A stretch of 64,000 bases of DNA from Streptomyces sp. NBC_00443 (lineage in GTDB: Bacteria; Actinomycetota; Actinomycetes; Streptomycetales; Streptomycetaceae): contig NZ_CP107917.1 of the NCBI RefSeq assembly GCF_036014175.1, positions 4,464,001-4,528,000 on the forward strand, given 5' to 3'. The notes under the pieces are model-generated. The model searched no databases. It saw nothing but the letters and a program-made list of their open reading frames with translations, and had not been told where the DNA came from. Positions 1 through 8,783 of this stretch are shown piece by piece (positions within the stretch are counted from its first letter, which is position 1; every line of letters begins with the position of its first letter). The translations under genes were made by a program, and so were the position numbers.

Positions 1-1299
1 GACACCGCCCGGGGGGACGACGGCGATTGCATCGGCCGCCGCCATGCCCCGCAGCATGGCCGGGCCGTGGTAGCGCAGCGGCACAGCGTGGTCGCCGCGC
101 AGCACGACGGGGATGAGCCGGGTGTCGTACGGATGCCCGTGTGCCGCCTCGCTCAGCGGCAGCGTGTAGGGCTCCGGGGCGGGGCGTGCCGCGAGCGTGC
201 GCAGCAGAGGTTCGGCGAGTGTGAGCAGGCCGGAGACGGCGGCGAGGGGGTTGCCGGGCAGGCCCACGAGGTGCTGGTTCTCCTTGAGGCGGGCCAGCAG
301 CATGGGATGGCCGGGCCGCACCTTGACGCTGTCCACCAGGAGTTCGGCGCCGATGCGGTGCAGGGTGGGGTGGACGTGGTCGACGGGGCCGGCCGCGGTG
401 CCGCCGGTGGTGACGACGAGGTCCGCGTTGGAGCCGGTGAGCGCCTTGCGCAGGGCCTTGGCGTCGTCGCCGAGTCGGCGCACGGCGGTGACCTCGGCGC
501 CGAGTGCGCGCAGCCAGGGCGGCAGCATCGGGCCGAGGGCGTCGCGGATCAGCCCGTCGTGCGGGAGCCCTTCGGTGAGCAACTCGTCGCCGAGGATGAT
601 CACTTCGACGCGGGGGCGGGGCACGGCGGTGACGGTGTCGTATCCGGCGGCGGCTGCCAGGCCGAGCACGGCCGGGGTCACCAGGGTGCCGACGGCCAGC
701 AGATGATCGCCCTTACGGCACTCCTGGCCGCGTGCGCGGATGTCCTGGCCGTGCTGGATCTCCCGGGTGGCGTGCAGATGGCCCTGGGCGCCCATGCGGC
801 CGTGCTCGCTGCGCAGCACGGCGGTGGTGTCCAGGGGGATGCGGGCGCCGGTCGCGATACGGACGGCCTCGCCGTCGGTGAGCGGCTCGGCCTCGGCGTG
901 CCCGGCCAGCACGCCCTCGTCCCGTACGTCCCAGGGGCCGGGGCCCGCGATGGCCCAGCCGTCCATCGCCGAGGTGTCGAAGGAGGGCAGATCGGTGAGG
1001 GCCGTGAGAGGAGCGGCGAGAGCGAGGCCCAGGGCGGCGTCGAGAGGGACGGAGACGGGGGCACGGCCGGCGGCCCGGGTGCCGGATCGGGCGGCCCGAG
1101 CGGCGATATCGCGGGCTTCGGGCCAGGGGGTGGCTTTGTGGTGGCCGTCCGGCTTGGCGGAGCTGGGGGCGGGCGGGGTGGGTGCGGGCACGTCGTCGCC
1201 CGGTGTGCGGTGGCCGTTGTCCCCGTTCACGAGGGCGAGCACCTCCTCGACGTCGAGGTCCTCGGCGTCCTCGTCCGCCTGGATGCCGCGGGGGGTCAT
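1..1299 (-). CDS. moeA: Molybdopterin molybdenumtransferase MoeA (3' end outside window)
   Basis: MoeA inserts molybdate into adenylylated molybdopterin, the last common step of molybdenum cofactor synthesis in the cytoplasm. The frame is open from the ATG at 1299 to the window edge (433 codons), so only the extreme C-terminus is missing. The first 60 or so residues are an acidic, Pro-rich extension not needed in the family. Then come the MoeA core with TGARIPLDTTAVLRSEH, the molybdopterin-binding domain with the VTTGGTAAGPVDHV stretch, and the LPGNPLA motif before domain IV. The start overlaps the mobA stop by four bases (ATGA), so the two genes are translationally coupled. Family assignment is secure; the start could lie further downstream. 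Confidence 0.9.
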   Translation of the reverse strand, partial: MTPRGIQADEDAEDLDVEEVLALVNGDNGHRTPGDDVPAPTPPAPSSAKPDGHHKATPWPEARDIAARAARSGTRAAGRAPVSVPLDAALGLALAAPLTALTDLPSFDTSAMDGWAIAGPGPWDVRDEGVLAGHAEAEPLTDGEAVRIATGARIPLDTTAVLRSEHGRMGAQGHLHATREIQHGQDIRARGQECRKGDHLLAVGTLVTPAVLGLAAAAGYDTVTAVPRPRVEVIILGDELLTEGLPHDGLIRDALGPMLPPWLRALGAEVTAVRRLGDDAKALRKALTGSNADLVVTTGGTAAGPVDHVHPTLHRIGAELLVDSVKVRPGHPMLLARLKENQHLVGLPGNPLAAVSGLLTLAEPLLRTLAARPAPEPYTLPLSEAAHGHPYDTRLIPVVLRGDHAVPLRYHGPAMLRGMAAADAIAVVPPGGV

Positions 1300-2240
1300 C
1301 CGGCGTCCGGGCGGGTATCGGGGGTGGCGTCGGGGGCCACGTCGGACTTGGCGGCGGCCTCTTCGGCCCAGCGCAGGGCGAGGGCGGCGGCCTTGCGGGA
1401 TGCCTCGACGACCGCTTCGGGTCCGCCCTCGCCGCCCCTGGCCTGCGCCGCCGCGTACCCGACGAGGAAGGTGGTCAGCGGGGCCGCGGGCCGCGCCACG
1501 CCGTGGGCGGCGTCGCGGGCGAGGTCCAGCAGCAGCTTGGTGTCGACGTCGAGGTCGATGCCCAGTTCGTCCTTGACTGCGGAAATCCATTCATCCAACA
1601 CGTGCCCATGCTCCCTGATGCGTGCCCTGGCGGTGGCGATGTCGTCCCAGGTGTCGCAGTCGAAGGACGCGACGGGGTCGGGGACGCGGGTGAGTCCGAG
1701 CTTGCCGGTCAGCCGGCGCAGGGGGAGGCCGGCGAGGCCGTCCCGCCCTTGGGTGAGCGCGGCCAGTTCGCGGCGCAGCGCGGGCGCGCGGTACGCGGCG
1801 ACGAGCGGCTGGTCGCGGCCGTCGGCGTCGGTGAGCAGCGCGCCGTCGGCCCCGCCGGAGCGCAGGGCGGCCAACAGCCGCCGTACCGTGCCCTCGTCGA
1901 GGAACGGCAGGTCGGCCGAGAGCACGACGACCTGCTCCGCGCCGGTGTGCCGGAGCCCGGCGTCGAGGGCGGCGACCGGGCCGCCACCGGGCGGGTCCTC
2001 ACGCGCCCAGGTCACCGGCCGCGCGGTGGGCCGGGGGTCGGCGACGACCACGGTGGTGCGTGCGTCGGAGCAGGCGGCGAGCACCCGGTCGAGCAGCGGG
2101 CGCCCGCCGACCCGTACCCCGGGTTTGTCCACCCCGCCGAGCCGCCGCGCGGCACCGCCGGCGAGCACGACGGCGTCGTACGCGACGTCGTGAACAGCAT
2201 CGGCGGCGCCTTGCGCGCCCGTCGGTTCGTTCGCGGTCAC
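1296..2240 (-). CDS. mobA: Molybdenum cofactor guanylyltransferase MobA fused to a DUF6457-type domain
   Basis: The N-terminal 210 residues are a nucleotidyltransferase that adds GMP to molybdopterin for bis-MGD enzymes. The signature LAGGAARRLGGVDKP binds the nucleotide, and SADLPFL carries the metal-binding Asp. From about residue 225 the protein continues as an alpha-helical domain beginning LDEWISAVKDELGIDLDVD. This is the small domain (DUF6457) that in actinobacteria occurs alone or fused to MobA; its function is unknown. It is followed by a short Ala/Asp/Pro tail. At 314 aa the protein is about 100 aa longer than plain MobA. It is in an operon with moeA downstream. Assignment of the catalytic part is firm; the fusion domain name is from memory. 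Confidence 0.88.
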   Translation of the reverse strand: MTANEPTGAQGAADAVHDVAYDAVVLAGGAARRLGGVDKPGVRVGGRPLLDRVLAACSDARTTVVVADPRPTARPVTWAREDPPGGGPVAALDAGLRHTGAEQVVVLSADLPFLDEGTVRRLLAALRSGGADGALLTDADGRDQPLVAAYRAPALRRELAALTQGRDGLAGLPLRRLTGKLGLTRVPDPVASFDCDTWDDIATARARIREHGHVLDEWISAVKDELGIDLDVDTKLLLDLARDAAHGVARPAAPLTTFLVGYAAAQARGGEGGPEAVVEASRKAAALALRWAEEAAAKSDVAPDATPDTRPDAG

Positions 2241-2309
2241 CCCCCGAGTATGCGTGCCTTCGCGATCACAGGGAACGCAGGGGAAGCAGCCGAAACGCGG
2301 GGGCCTCGG

Positions 2310-3698
2310 TCACAGCGTGCGCAGCAGCACCGCCGGGTGTTCCACACAGTCCGCCACGTACCGCAGGAAGCCGCCTGCGGTGCCGCCGTCGCAGACCCGG
2401 TGGTCGAAGGTGAGCGAGAGCTCGACGAGCTGCCGCACCGCCAGTTCGCCCTCGTGCACCCAGGGCTTGGGGATGATGCGGCCGACGCCGAGCATGGCGG
2501 CCTCGGGGTGGTTGATGATCGGGGTGGAGCCGTCGACGCCGAACACGCCGTAGTTGTTCAACGTGAAGGTGCCGCCGGTGAGTTCCGCCGGTGTGAGGGT
2601 GCCCGTGCGGCCCGCCTCGGTCAGCCGGGCGAACTCCGCCGTCAGCGACTCCGCGTCCCGCGCGTGGGCGTCCCGGACGACCGGGACGACGAGCCCTCGC
2701 TCGGTCTGCGCGGCGAACCCGAGGTGCACCTGGTCGAACTGGACGATCTCCCTGGCCTCCATGTCGACCGTGGAGTTGAGCTCGGGGAACCGGGTCAGGG
2801 CGGCGGTGGTGATGCGGGCCAGCAGAGCGATCAGGGAGATCTTCGGGCCCCCCGCGGCGTTCATCGCGGTGCGCGCCCGCATGAGCTCCGTCGCGTCGGC
2901 GTCCACCCAGCAGGTGGCGTCCGGGATCTCCCGCCGGCTGCGGGAGAGCTTGTCGGCCACGGCACCGCGGACGCCCTTGAGGGGGGTGCGAATGCCGGCG
3001 GGAGGGGCGGAAGAACGGACGGGGGGCTGCGCGGTCGGGACGGCAGCGGAGACGGCCGGTGCCGGGGTGGGCGCCACGCGCGCGTGCGGCTCCGCCGACG
3101 GCTGTGGCGTGCGCCCGTGCGCCTGGGCGGCCCGCAGGGCGTACTCGACGTCGGCCCGCAGGATCAGCCCCTCCGGACCGGAGCCGTGCAGCTCCCTCAG
3201 GTCCAGGCCGTTGTCCCGGGCGAGGCGGCGGACGAGGGGAGAAATGACCGGCACGGGCCCCTCGACCACCTCCCGAGCGGCAGCGGCGCCGTTGGCGGAC
3301 ACGGGCTCCACGGGTACGGCAGGTGCCGACTCCCCCGGGCGCACCCTTCTGCGCCTGGCCGGTGCCTCGGAGGTGCCGTAGCCGACGAGGACATTGCCGG
3401 AGCCCTTGTCCGAGGCCGCACCCGAGTCCTCGGACAGACCGTCGGAGGCGGGCGCGCCGACGGCCACCGTCAGCAGCGGCGCGCCGACGGGAAGCTCGGA
3501 GCCCTCCTCGCCGAAGCGGGCCGTGACCACTCCGGCGTAGGGGCACGGGACGTCGACCATCGCCTTGGCCGTCTCGACCTCGACTACCGGCTGGTCGACG
3601 GCGACGACGTCACCGACCTCCACCAGCCAGCGGACGATCTCCGCCTCGGTGAGCCCCTCCCCGAGGTCGGGGAGCTTGAACTCCAACACCTGTGCCAT
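2310..3698 (-). CDS. bkdC: Branched-chain 2-oxoacid dehydrogenase E2 (dihydrolipoamide acyltransferase)
   Basis: 462-aa E2 core subunit that moves the acyl group from E1 to CoA, giving isobutyryl-, isovaleryl- or 2-methylbutyryl-CoA. In Streptomyces these feed fatty acid and polyketide starter units. Domains in order: lipoyl domain with VETAKAMVDVP (lipoylated Lys near 44), a flexible Ala/Pro linker, a peripheral subunit-binding domain (VISPLVRRLARDNGLDL, about 150-185), a second Ala/Pro linker, and the acyltransferase domain ending with the catalytic FDHRVCDGG motif. The ATG at 3698 shares one base with the stop of bkdB (TGATG). A much longer open frame upstream is only antisense read-through and was discarded because the lipoyl domain starts exactly here. 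Confidence 0.93.
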   Translation of the reverse strand: MAQVLEFKLPDLGEGLTEAEIVRWLVEVGDVVAVDQPVVEVETAKAMVDVPCPYAGVVTARFGEEGSELPVGAPLLTVAVGAPASDGLSEDSGAASDKGSGNVLVGYGTSEAPARRRRVRPGESAPAVPVEPVSANGAAAAREVVEGPVPVISPLVRRLARDNGLDLRELHGSGPEGLILRADVEYALRAAQAHGRTPQPSAEPHARVAPTPAPAVSAAVPTAQPPVRSSAPPAGIRTPLKGVRGAVADKLSRSRREIPDATCWVDADATELMRARTAMNAAGGPKISLIALLARITTAALTRFPELNSTVDMEAREIVQFDQVHLGFAAQTERGLVVPVVRDAHARDAESLTAEFARLTEAGRTGTLTPAELTGGTFTLNNYGVFGVDGSTPIINHPEAAMLGVGRIIPKPWVHEGELAVRQLVELSLTFDHRVCDGGTAGGFLRYVADCVEHPAVLLRTL

Positions 3699-4701
3699 CA
3701 GCTCTCGGCCTCCCACTGCAGACGCCCCACGGCGTCCAGGATCCGGTCCACGCCGGGCAGGTGGTGACGCTCCAGCATCGGCGGCGGGTAGGGGATGTCG
3801 AACCCGGCCACGCGCAGCACCGGCGCCTCCAGGTGGTGGAAGCAGCGCTCCGTGATCCGGGCCGCGATCTCCCCTCCCGGGCCGCCGAACCCGCCCGACT
3901 CGTGCACGACGACCGCTCGCCCGGTCCGCCGTACCGAGGCGGTGACCGTCTCGTCGTCGAACGGCACCAGCGAGCGCAGGTCGACGACCTCCAGGTCCCA
4001 CCCTCGTCCCGAGCCGCCTCGGCGGCTTCGAGGCAGACGGGCACGGACGGTCCGTACGTGATGAGCGTGGCGCTCCGGCCGGAGCGCCGCACCACCGCGC
4101 GGCCAATCGGTTCAACGCTCTGCGGCTCGTCCGGGTTCCAGGTGTCCTTCGACCAGTACAGCCGCTTCGGCTCCAGGAAGACGACCGGGTCGTCGGAGGC
4201 GATCGCGGCGCGCAGCAGCCCGTAGGCGTCGGCGACGGTAGCGGGCGTGACGACATGGAGCCCCGGAGTCGCCATGTAGTACGCCTCGGACGAGTCGCTG
4301 TGGTGCTCGACGCCGCCGATGCCGCCGCCGTAGGGGACGCGGATGGTGATGGGGAGCGGCATCCTGCCGCGGGTGCGGTTGCGCGTGCGCGCCACGTGCG
4401 AGATGAGCTGCTCGAACGCCGGGTAGGCGAACGCGTCGAACTGCATCTCCACGACGGGGCGCAGGCCGTACATGGCCATGCCCACCGCGGTGCCCAGGAT
4501 GCCCGCCTCGGCCAGCGGCGTGTCGGTGCAGCGGTCCTCGCCGAACTCCTTGGCGAGCCCGTCGGTGACCCGGAAGACACCGCCGAGGGTGCCGACGTCC
4601 TCACCCATGACGTGCACGGTGGGGTCGTCCGCCATGGCGTCGCGCAGCCCGCGGGTGAGGGCCTGCGCCATGGTGGCCGCCTTGGCGGCGACGGTGGTCA
4701 T
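3698..4701 (-). pseudogene. bkdB: Branched-chain 2-oxoacid dehydrogenase E1 beta, broken by one missing base
   Basis: E1 beta pairs with BkdA to form the thiamine-diphosphate-dependent decarboxylase. The first 230 residues are a normal E1 beta (DAMADDPTVHVMGEDVG, DTPLAEAGILGTAVGMA, PYGGGIGGVEHHSDSSEAYY). At about 4001-4005, inside DEG-GW, the frame shifts. Adding one G (C on the plus strand) restores DEGWDLEVVDLRSLVPFDDE and joins the C-terminal frame at 3698-3967, which carries TGRAVVVHESGGFGG and ends HHLPGVDRILDAVGRL. Read as written, the protein ends in about 130 nonsense residues at 3610. The start overlaps bkdA (ATGA). Because several other conserved genes here show the same loss, a sequencing error is likelier than true inactivation. 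Confidence 0.85.
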
Positions 4702-5834
4702 CGGTGCGACCCTTCCGACTCGGCTTCAAGCTCGGCCCTCAACTGAGCCTGCTGTTCCCGCAGTTGCTGTGTGGGCTCGGCGTACACATGGCCGAACAGG
4801 TCCATCGGGTCGAGCGCCGGGTCCTGGTTCATGCGTTCGCGCAGGTCGGCGGCCATGGTTTCGGCGGCGTCCCGCGCGGCCTGCTTGCCGGCCTCGTCGA
4901 GCAGGCCGCGCTCGGTCAGCTCGTGCTCCAGGAGCGTGATCGGGTCGTGCCCGCGCCAGGTCTCGACCTCGGAGTCGCCGCGGTAGCGGGTCGCGTCGTC
5001 GGCGTTGGTGTGGGCGTCGATGCGGTAGGTGATCGCTTCGATCAGCGTGGGGCCGCCGCCCGCGCGGGCGTGCCGTACGGCGTCGCTCAGCACCTCGTGC
5101 ACGGCGGCCGCGTCGTTGCCGTCGACCAGGCGGCCGGGCATGCCGTAGCCGACGGCCTTGTGGGCCAGCGACGGGGCCGCGGTCTGCTTGGCGAGCGGGA
5201 CGGAGATCGCGAAGCCGTTGTTCTGGACGAGGAAGACGACCGGTGCCTGCCATACGGCGGCGAAGTTCAGCGCCTCGTGGAAGTCGCCCTCGCTGGTGCC
5301 GCCGTCGCCGACCATGGCGAGCGCGACCACGTCGTCGCCCTTGAGGCGGGCGGCGTGCGCGAGGCCGACGGCGTGCGGGAGCTGGGTGGCGAGCGGCGTG
5401 CACAGGGGGGCCACGCGGTGCTCATAGGGGTCGTAGCCGGTGTGCCAGTCGCCGCGAAGCAGGGTCAGCGCCTCGACGGGGTCGACGCCGCGTGCCACGA
5501 CCGCGAGCGTGTCGCGGTAGCTCGGGAAGAGCCAGTCGCGCTCCTCGAGGGCGAGCGCGGCGGCGACCTCGCAGGCCTCCTGGCCGGTGGTGGACGGGTA
5601 GACGGCGAGGCGGCCCTGCTTGGTGAGCGCGGTCGCCTGCGCGTTGTACCGGCGGCCCCGCACCAGCTCGGCGTACAGCCGGCGCAGCAGGTCCGGGTCG
5701 GCCTTCGCGGCGGCCTCGGTGCCGAGGACGCGGTACGGCTCCGCGTCGGGCAGCAGCGGCGCGGGGTCCATGCGGGGCTGCCAGGCGGGCGGCGGCGATG
5801 GCCGGTACGCGCCTCGCTGCTCCATGACCGTCAT
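4698..5834 (-). CDS. bkdA: Branched-chain 2-oxoacid dehydrogenase E1 alpha
   Basis: 378-aa thiamine-diphosphate subunit that decarboxylates the 2-oxoacids of valine, leucine and isoleucine. The TPP/Mg motif runs from GDGGTSEGDFHEALNFA to VQNNGFA. The phosphorylation-loop region YRIDAHTNADDATRYR is also present, as in E1 alpha of this family. It is the first gene of the bkdA-bkdB-bkdC operon, with 1-4 base overlaps to the next gene. The upstream region holds a TetR-type palindrome 55 bases before the ATG and then the divergent bkdR. Two possible Met starts lie at the N-terminus (MTVMEQ); the first follows a cacgaggagg ribosome site and was kept. Confidence 0.93.
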   Translation of the reverse strand: MTVMEQRGAYRPSPPPAWQPRMDPAPLLPDAEPYRVLGTEAAAKADPDLLRRLYAELVRGRRYNAQATALTKQGRLAVYPSTTGQEACEVAAALALEERDWLFPSYRDTLAVVARGVDPVEALTLLRGDWHTGYDPYEHRVAPLCTPLATQLPHAVGLAHAARLKGDDVVALAMVGDGGTSEGDFHEALNFAAVWQAPVVFLVQNNGFAISVPLAKQTAAPSLAHKAVGYGMPGRLVDGNDAAAVHEVLSDAVRHARAGGGPTLIEAITYRIDAHTNADDATRYRGDSEVETWRGHDPITLLEHELTERGLLDEAGKQAARDAAETMAADLRERMNQDPALDPMDLFGHVYAEPTQQLREQQAQLRAELEAESEGSHR

Positions 5835-5889
5835 GACGGCACCTCCTCGTGGGAGCGGCTACGGGAGGCGCAGCTCCAGTGACGCGCCT

Positions 5890-5909
5890 CACCTACCGAT
5901 TGTTCGGTC
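5890..5909. promoter_or_regulatory. TetR-type operator in front of bkdA
   Basis: CACCTACCGATTGTTCGGTC matches the palindrome at 8784-8803 at 16 of 20 positions, including the whole TTCGGT half and the central CGAT. It lies 56 bases upstream of the bkdA start. The repeat suggests that the TetR protein encoded at 6628-7218 also acts on the bkd operon. This is inference from sequence identity only. Confidence 0.5.
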
Positions 5910-5939
5910 GACGGCACATTTTGGCTACAGGCACCCTCA

Positions 5940-5967
5940 GGCTGTGGACAAACGGTTCTCCACAGCC
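5940..5967. promoter_or_regulatory. Inverted repeat between bkdA and bkdR
   Basis: Perfect 9-bp arms GGCTGTGGA and TCCACAGCC separated by 10 bases, centred about 120 bases before bkdA and 55 before bkdR. It is a candidate BkdR (Lrp/AsnC) site. The left arm also contains TGTGGACAA, the complement of the Streptomyces DnaA-box consensus, so the palindrome could have another role. Confidence 0.4.
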
Positions 5968-6009
5968 TCCAATGAACGCAGTACGTCCACGGAGGGAAGG
6001 TGGGGGGAC

Positions 6010-6510
6010 ATGGCGCCTGAACAAATGGCCGAAAGCCCGGACGACGGCGCCCCCCTGCCACCGGCCCGCCCGCTCGACGCCATCGACGAGGACATCCTCC
6101 AGATGCTCCAGGCGGACGGCCGCGCGTCGATACGGTCGGTCGCCGAGCGGGTCCATGTCTCCCGTGCCAACGCCTACGCCCGCATCAACCGCCTCGTCGA
6201 GGACGGCGTCATCCGCGGTTTCGGCGCCCGCGTCAACCACGAACGCGCCGGTCACGGAACCTCGGCCTACATCACCCTCAAGATCGTCCAGAACACCTGG
6301 CGCACGGTCCGCGAGCAGCTCAGACAGCTGCCGGGTGCCTCTCACATCGCCCTCGTCGGGGGCGATTTCGATGTCCTGCTGCTGGTCCACACCTCCGACA
6401 ACAGGGCACTGCGCGAACTGGTCCTCACCCGCCTCCAGGCGATCCCCGAGGTGCTCAGTACGCGCACGCTGCTGGTGTTCGAGGAGGAGGACCTGGAGCC
6501 GCAGGGCTGA
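6010..6510 (+). CDS. bkdR: Lrp/AsnC-family regulator BkdR
   Basis: 166-aa regulator with an N-terminal winged helix-turn-helix (LDAIDEDILQMLQADGRASIRSVAERV, then VSRANAYARINRLVEDGVI) and a C-terminal RAM/ligand-binding beta-alpha fold (HIALVGGDFDVLLLVH, LSTRTLLVFEEE). The start at 6010 is chosen because it sits after the GGAGGGAAGG stretch at 5992-6001 and leaves a normal family length; the frame is open further upstream, but the added sequence runs through the intergenic operators. Divergent orientation to bkdA is the arrangement known for BkdR, which controls bkd expression in response to branched-chain amino acids. Gene name rests on that context. Confidence 0.85.
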   Translation: MAPEQMAESPDDGAPLPPARPLDAIDEDILQMLQADGRASIRSVAERVHVSRANAYARINRLVEDGVIRGFGARVNHERAGHGTSAYITLKIVQNTWRTVREQLRQLPGASHIALVGGDFDVLLLVHTSDNRALRELVLTRLQAIPEVLSTRTLLVFEEEDLEPQG

Positions 6511-6627
6511 GCGCGGGACCGGCGGTGCGGCAGCGCCCAGGCGGTCGCGAGCGGGACGAACCCCCAGTGGGTCACCATCGCGCGCGTACTCAGGCCGCCC
6601 GGCACGCAGGATCGGCGAGCGCGGGGG

Positions 6628-7218
6628 TCAGCTCGCCCGGCGCAGTCCCCCGAAGACCAGCCGCGCCACCGTGTCGGCGACCTCGCGCTCGTTCATGCCG
6701 CGGCCGTCCGGGCGGTACCACTCGACGATCGAGTTGATCATGCCGAAGACGAGCCGGGTCGCCAGCCGGACCTCCACGTCCGCGCGCACCTCCCCGTCGG
6801 CGGCGGCCGCCTTCAGCAGGGCGGCGACCTGGTGGTCGAAGTCGCGGCGCCGCTCCAGGGCCCACCGCTCGGTGTCGGTGTTGCCGCGCACACGCAGCAG
6901 CAGCGTCACGTACGGCAGGTCCGCTATGAGCACCTCGACCATGCGCCGTACGACGTACTCGAGCCGGTCGGCGGCGTGCCCCCCGCGCGCGTGCTCCTCG
7001 TCGAGGATCCCGAAGAGGCCGTCCAGCGCCCGGCTGACAGCCCGGCGCAGCAGCTCTTCCTTGCCCGTGACGTGGTGGTAGATCGACGACTTGGAGATGC
7101 CGGCCGCGCGGGAGAGGTGCTCCATGGAGGTGCCGTCGTAGCCGCGCTCGTTGAAGACCTGCACGGCGACGGAGAGCAGCGTCTCCGGGGTGTACGTGTC
7201 GCGCTTGGCGGTGGTCAT
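6628..7218 (-). CDS. TetR-family repressor of the phenylacetate/acyl-CoA gene cluster
   Basis: 196-aa TetR protein. The helix-turn-helix spans about residues 10-57 (FNERGYDGTSMEHLSRAAGI, SKSSIYHHVTGKEELL), and the C-terminal part is an all-helical ligand domain of the fatty-acyl/aryl-CoA-sensing type. It overlaps the 3-hydroxyacyl-CoA dehydrogenase stop-start by four bases (ATGA) and so is co-expressed with it. The palindrome at 8784-8803, between that dehydrogenase and paaN, is the obvious operator, and a related copy precedes bkdA. By context it could be a PaaR-type regulator that releases DNA on binding phenylacetyl-CoA; the ligand cannot be read from sequence. Confidence 0.82.
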   Translation of the reverse strand: MTTAKRDTYTPETLLSVAVQVFNERGYDGTSMEHLSRAAGISKSSIYHHVTGKEELLRRAVSRALDGLFGILDEEHARGGHAADRLEYVVRRMVEVLIADLPYVTLLLRVRGNTDTERWALERRRDFDHQVAALLKAAAADGEVRADVEVRLATRLVFGMINSIVEWYRPDGRGMNEREVADTVARLVFGGLRRAS

Positions 7219-8732
7219 GAGGTCCTGCCCTCCCGCTTGTCGGAGGCGTACGCGTGGCGGTACAGCGCGAGGGACGGCGCGTAGCGGCCGGAGGGGTCAC
7301 GGAGGTGCAGGTCGTCGAGCAGGGCGTACGCCCAGTTGCGGCCGAGCCTGCGGCTCCACTCGAAGGGCCCGAGCGGGTAGTTCACGCCCAGGCGCATCGC
7401 GGTGTCGATGTCCTCCTCGGTGGCCACCCCCTTGGCCACCGCGTCGTGCGCGAGGTCGACGATCCGGGCGACCGTACGGGCGACGATCATGCCGGGGACG
7501 TCGCCGATGACACTGACCTTCTTGCCGAGCGCCTGGAAGAGGCCGGTGGCCTCGGCGAGGGTCTGCTGCGCGGTGTCCTGGGAGGCGGACAGGGCGATCC
7601 GGGTGGCCCGGCGGTAGTCGACGGCGAGGTCGAAGTAGACGACGTCCCGGAACTCCACCGACGTCTGGCCGTCGGCGAGCGCGAGCTGGCCGCCGCCGGG
7701 CAGCACCAGGCGGGTGCCGTGGTCCTCGTCCTCCTCACGCACCGGAATGCCCGCCTCGCGGATCAGCGCGAGCAGCTCGGAGGCAGGGCCCAGGTCGCCC
7801 TCGACGACGACGTAGGCGGGCTGCCGGGCCTTCTCGGCGGTGTGCGGCTCGGAGGCCTCGGCTTCGTCCGCGTAGTCGTACCAGCCGTGCCCGCTCTTGC
7901 GGCCGAGCCGGCCGGACTCGACCAGGCGCCGCTGGGCGAGCGAGGGCGTGAAGCGCACGTCCTGGAAGAAGGACTGCCACACGGAGCGCGTGACGGACTC
8001 GTTGACGTCCTGCCCGATGAGGTCGGTCAGCTCGAACGCGCCCATCCTGAAGCCGCCGCACTCGCGCAGGACGGCGTCGATGGTGGCCGGATCCGCGCCC
8101 TGTGCCTCGTAGACCGCGAAGGCCTCGGCGTAGAAGGGCCGCGCGATGCGGTTGACGATGAAGCCGGGGGTGTCCGCGCAGGCGACCGGCGTCTTGCCCC
8201 ACGCGCGTGCCGTCTCGTACGCGCGCGTGGCCGACGAGACGTCGGTGGCGAACCCGGAGACCACCTCGACCAGCGGCAGCAGCGGCGCGGGGTTGAAGAA
8301 GTGCAGGCCGACGAAGCGGCCGGGGTTGTCCAGAGCGCCGCCGATGGCCGTCACCGACAGGGACGAGGTGTTGGTGGCGAGCAGGCAGTCCTCGCCGACG
8401 ATGTCCTCCAGCGCGCGCAGCAGCTCCTGCTTGACGTCGAGGCGCTCCAGGACGGCCTCGACGACCAGGGAGCAGTCCGCGAGCTCGGCGAGGGACTCGG
8501 CGGGCAGCAGCCGCGCGCGGGCCGCGTCCCGGGCGGCGCCGGTGAGGCGGTCCTTCTCGACGAGCCGGTCGAGTCGCGCGCCGATCGCTTCGGCGGCGGC
8601 CTGGGCGCGCCCCGGAGCAGCGTCGTACAGCCGTACGGGGTGGCCCGCCACCAACGCGACCTGGGCGATGCCCTGGCCCATGGTGCCGGTGCCGACGACG
8701 GCCACGGGGCTGCTGAGGTCGAGTGCTGTCAT
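7215..8732 (-). CDS. paaH: 3-hydroxyacyl-CoA dehydrogenase, PaaH type
   Basis: 505-aa NAD-dependent dehydrogenase that oxidises 3-hydroxyacyl-CoA (3-hydroxyadipyl-CoA in phenylacetate breakdown). It has a Rossmann NAD site VAVVGTGTMGQGIAQVAL near residue 10, the catalytic stretch VGLHFFNPAPLLPLVEVV, the C-terminal 3HCDH domain starting TPGFIVNRIARPFYAEA, and a second, shorter 3HCDH domain near the end (GMIVARTVARIVDLAHDAV, NYPLGPFEW). Two C-terminal domains in about 500 aa is the PaaH/PaaC layout. It is co-transcribed with the TetR gene and divergent from paaN, which supports the phenylacetate role, though the core paaABCDE oxygenase genes are not in this window. Confidence 0.88.
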   Translation of the reverse strand: MTALDLSSPVAVVGTGTMGQGIAQVALVAGHPVRLYDAAPGRAQAAAEAIGARLDRLVEKDRLTGAARDAARARLLPAESLAELADCSLVVEAVLERLDVKQELLRALEDIVGEDCLLATNTSSLSVTAIGGALDNPGRFVGLHFFNPAPLLPLVEVVSGFATDVSSATRAYETARAWGKTPVACADTPGFIVNRIARPFYAEAFAVYEAQGADPATIDAVLRECGGFRMGAFELTDLIGQDVNESVTRSVWQSFFQDVRFTPSLAQRRLVESGRLGRKSGHGWYDYADEAEASEPHTAEKARQPAYVVVEGDLGPASELLALIREAGIPVREEDEDHGTRLVLPGGGQLALADGQTSVEFRDVVYFDLAVDYRRATRIALSASQDTAQQTLAEATGLFQALGKKVSVIGDVPGMIVARTVARIVDLAHDAVAKGVATEEDIDTAMRLGVNYPLGPFEWSRRLGRNWAYALLDDLHLRDPSGRYAPSLALYRHAYASDKREGRTS

Positions 8733-8783
8733 GTGCGCGATCCTCCCGCACGGGGTTTTCCACAGATGCGGCGGACCCCCTTG

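Noticed and set aside
67..3767. Long plus-strand open frames over 700-860 codons opposite moeA, mobA and bkdC
   Set aside because: They are antisense frames kept open by high GC; products are Gly/Arg/Ala/Val-rich without family motifs, while the minus strand carries clear domains.
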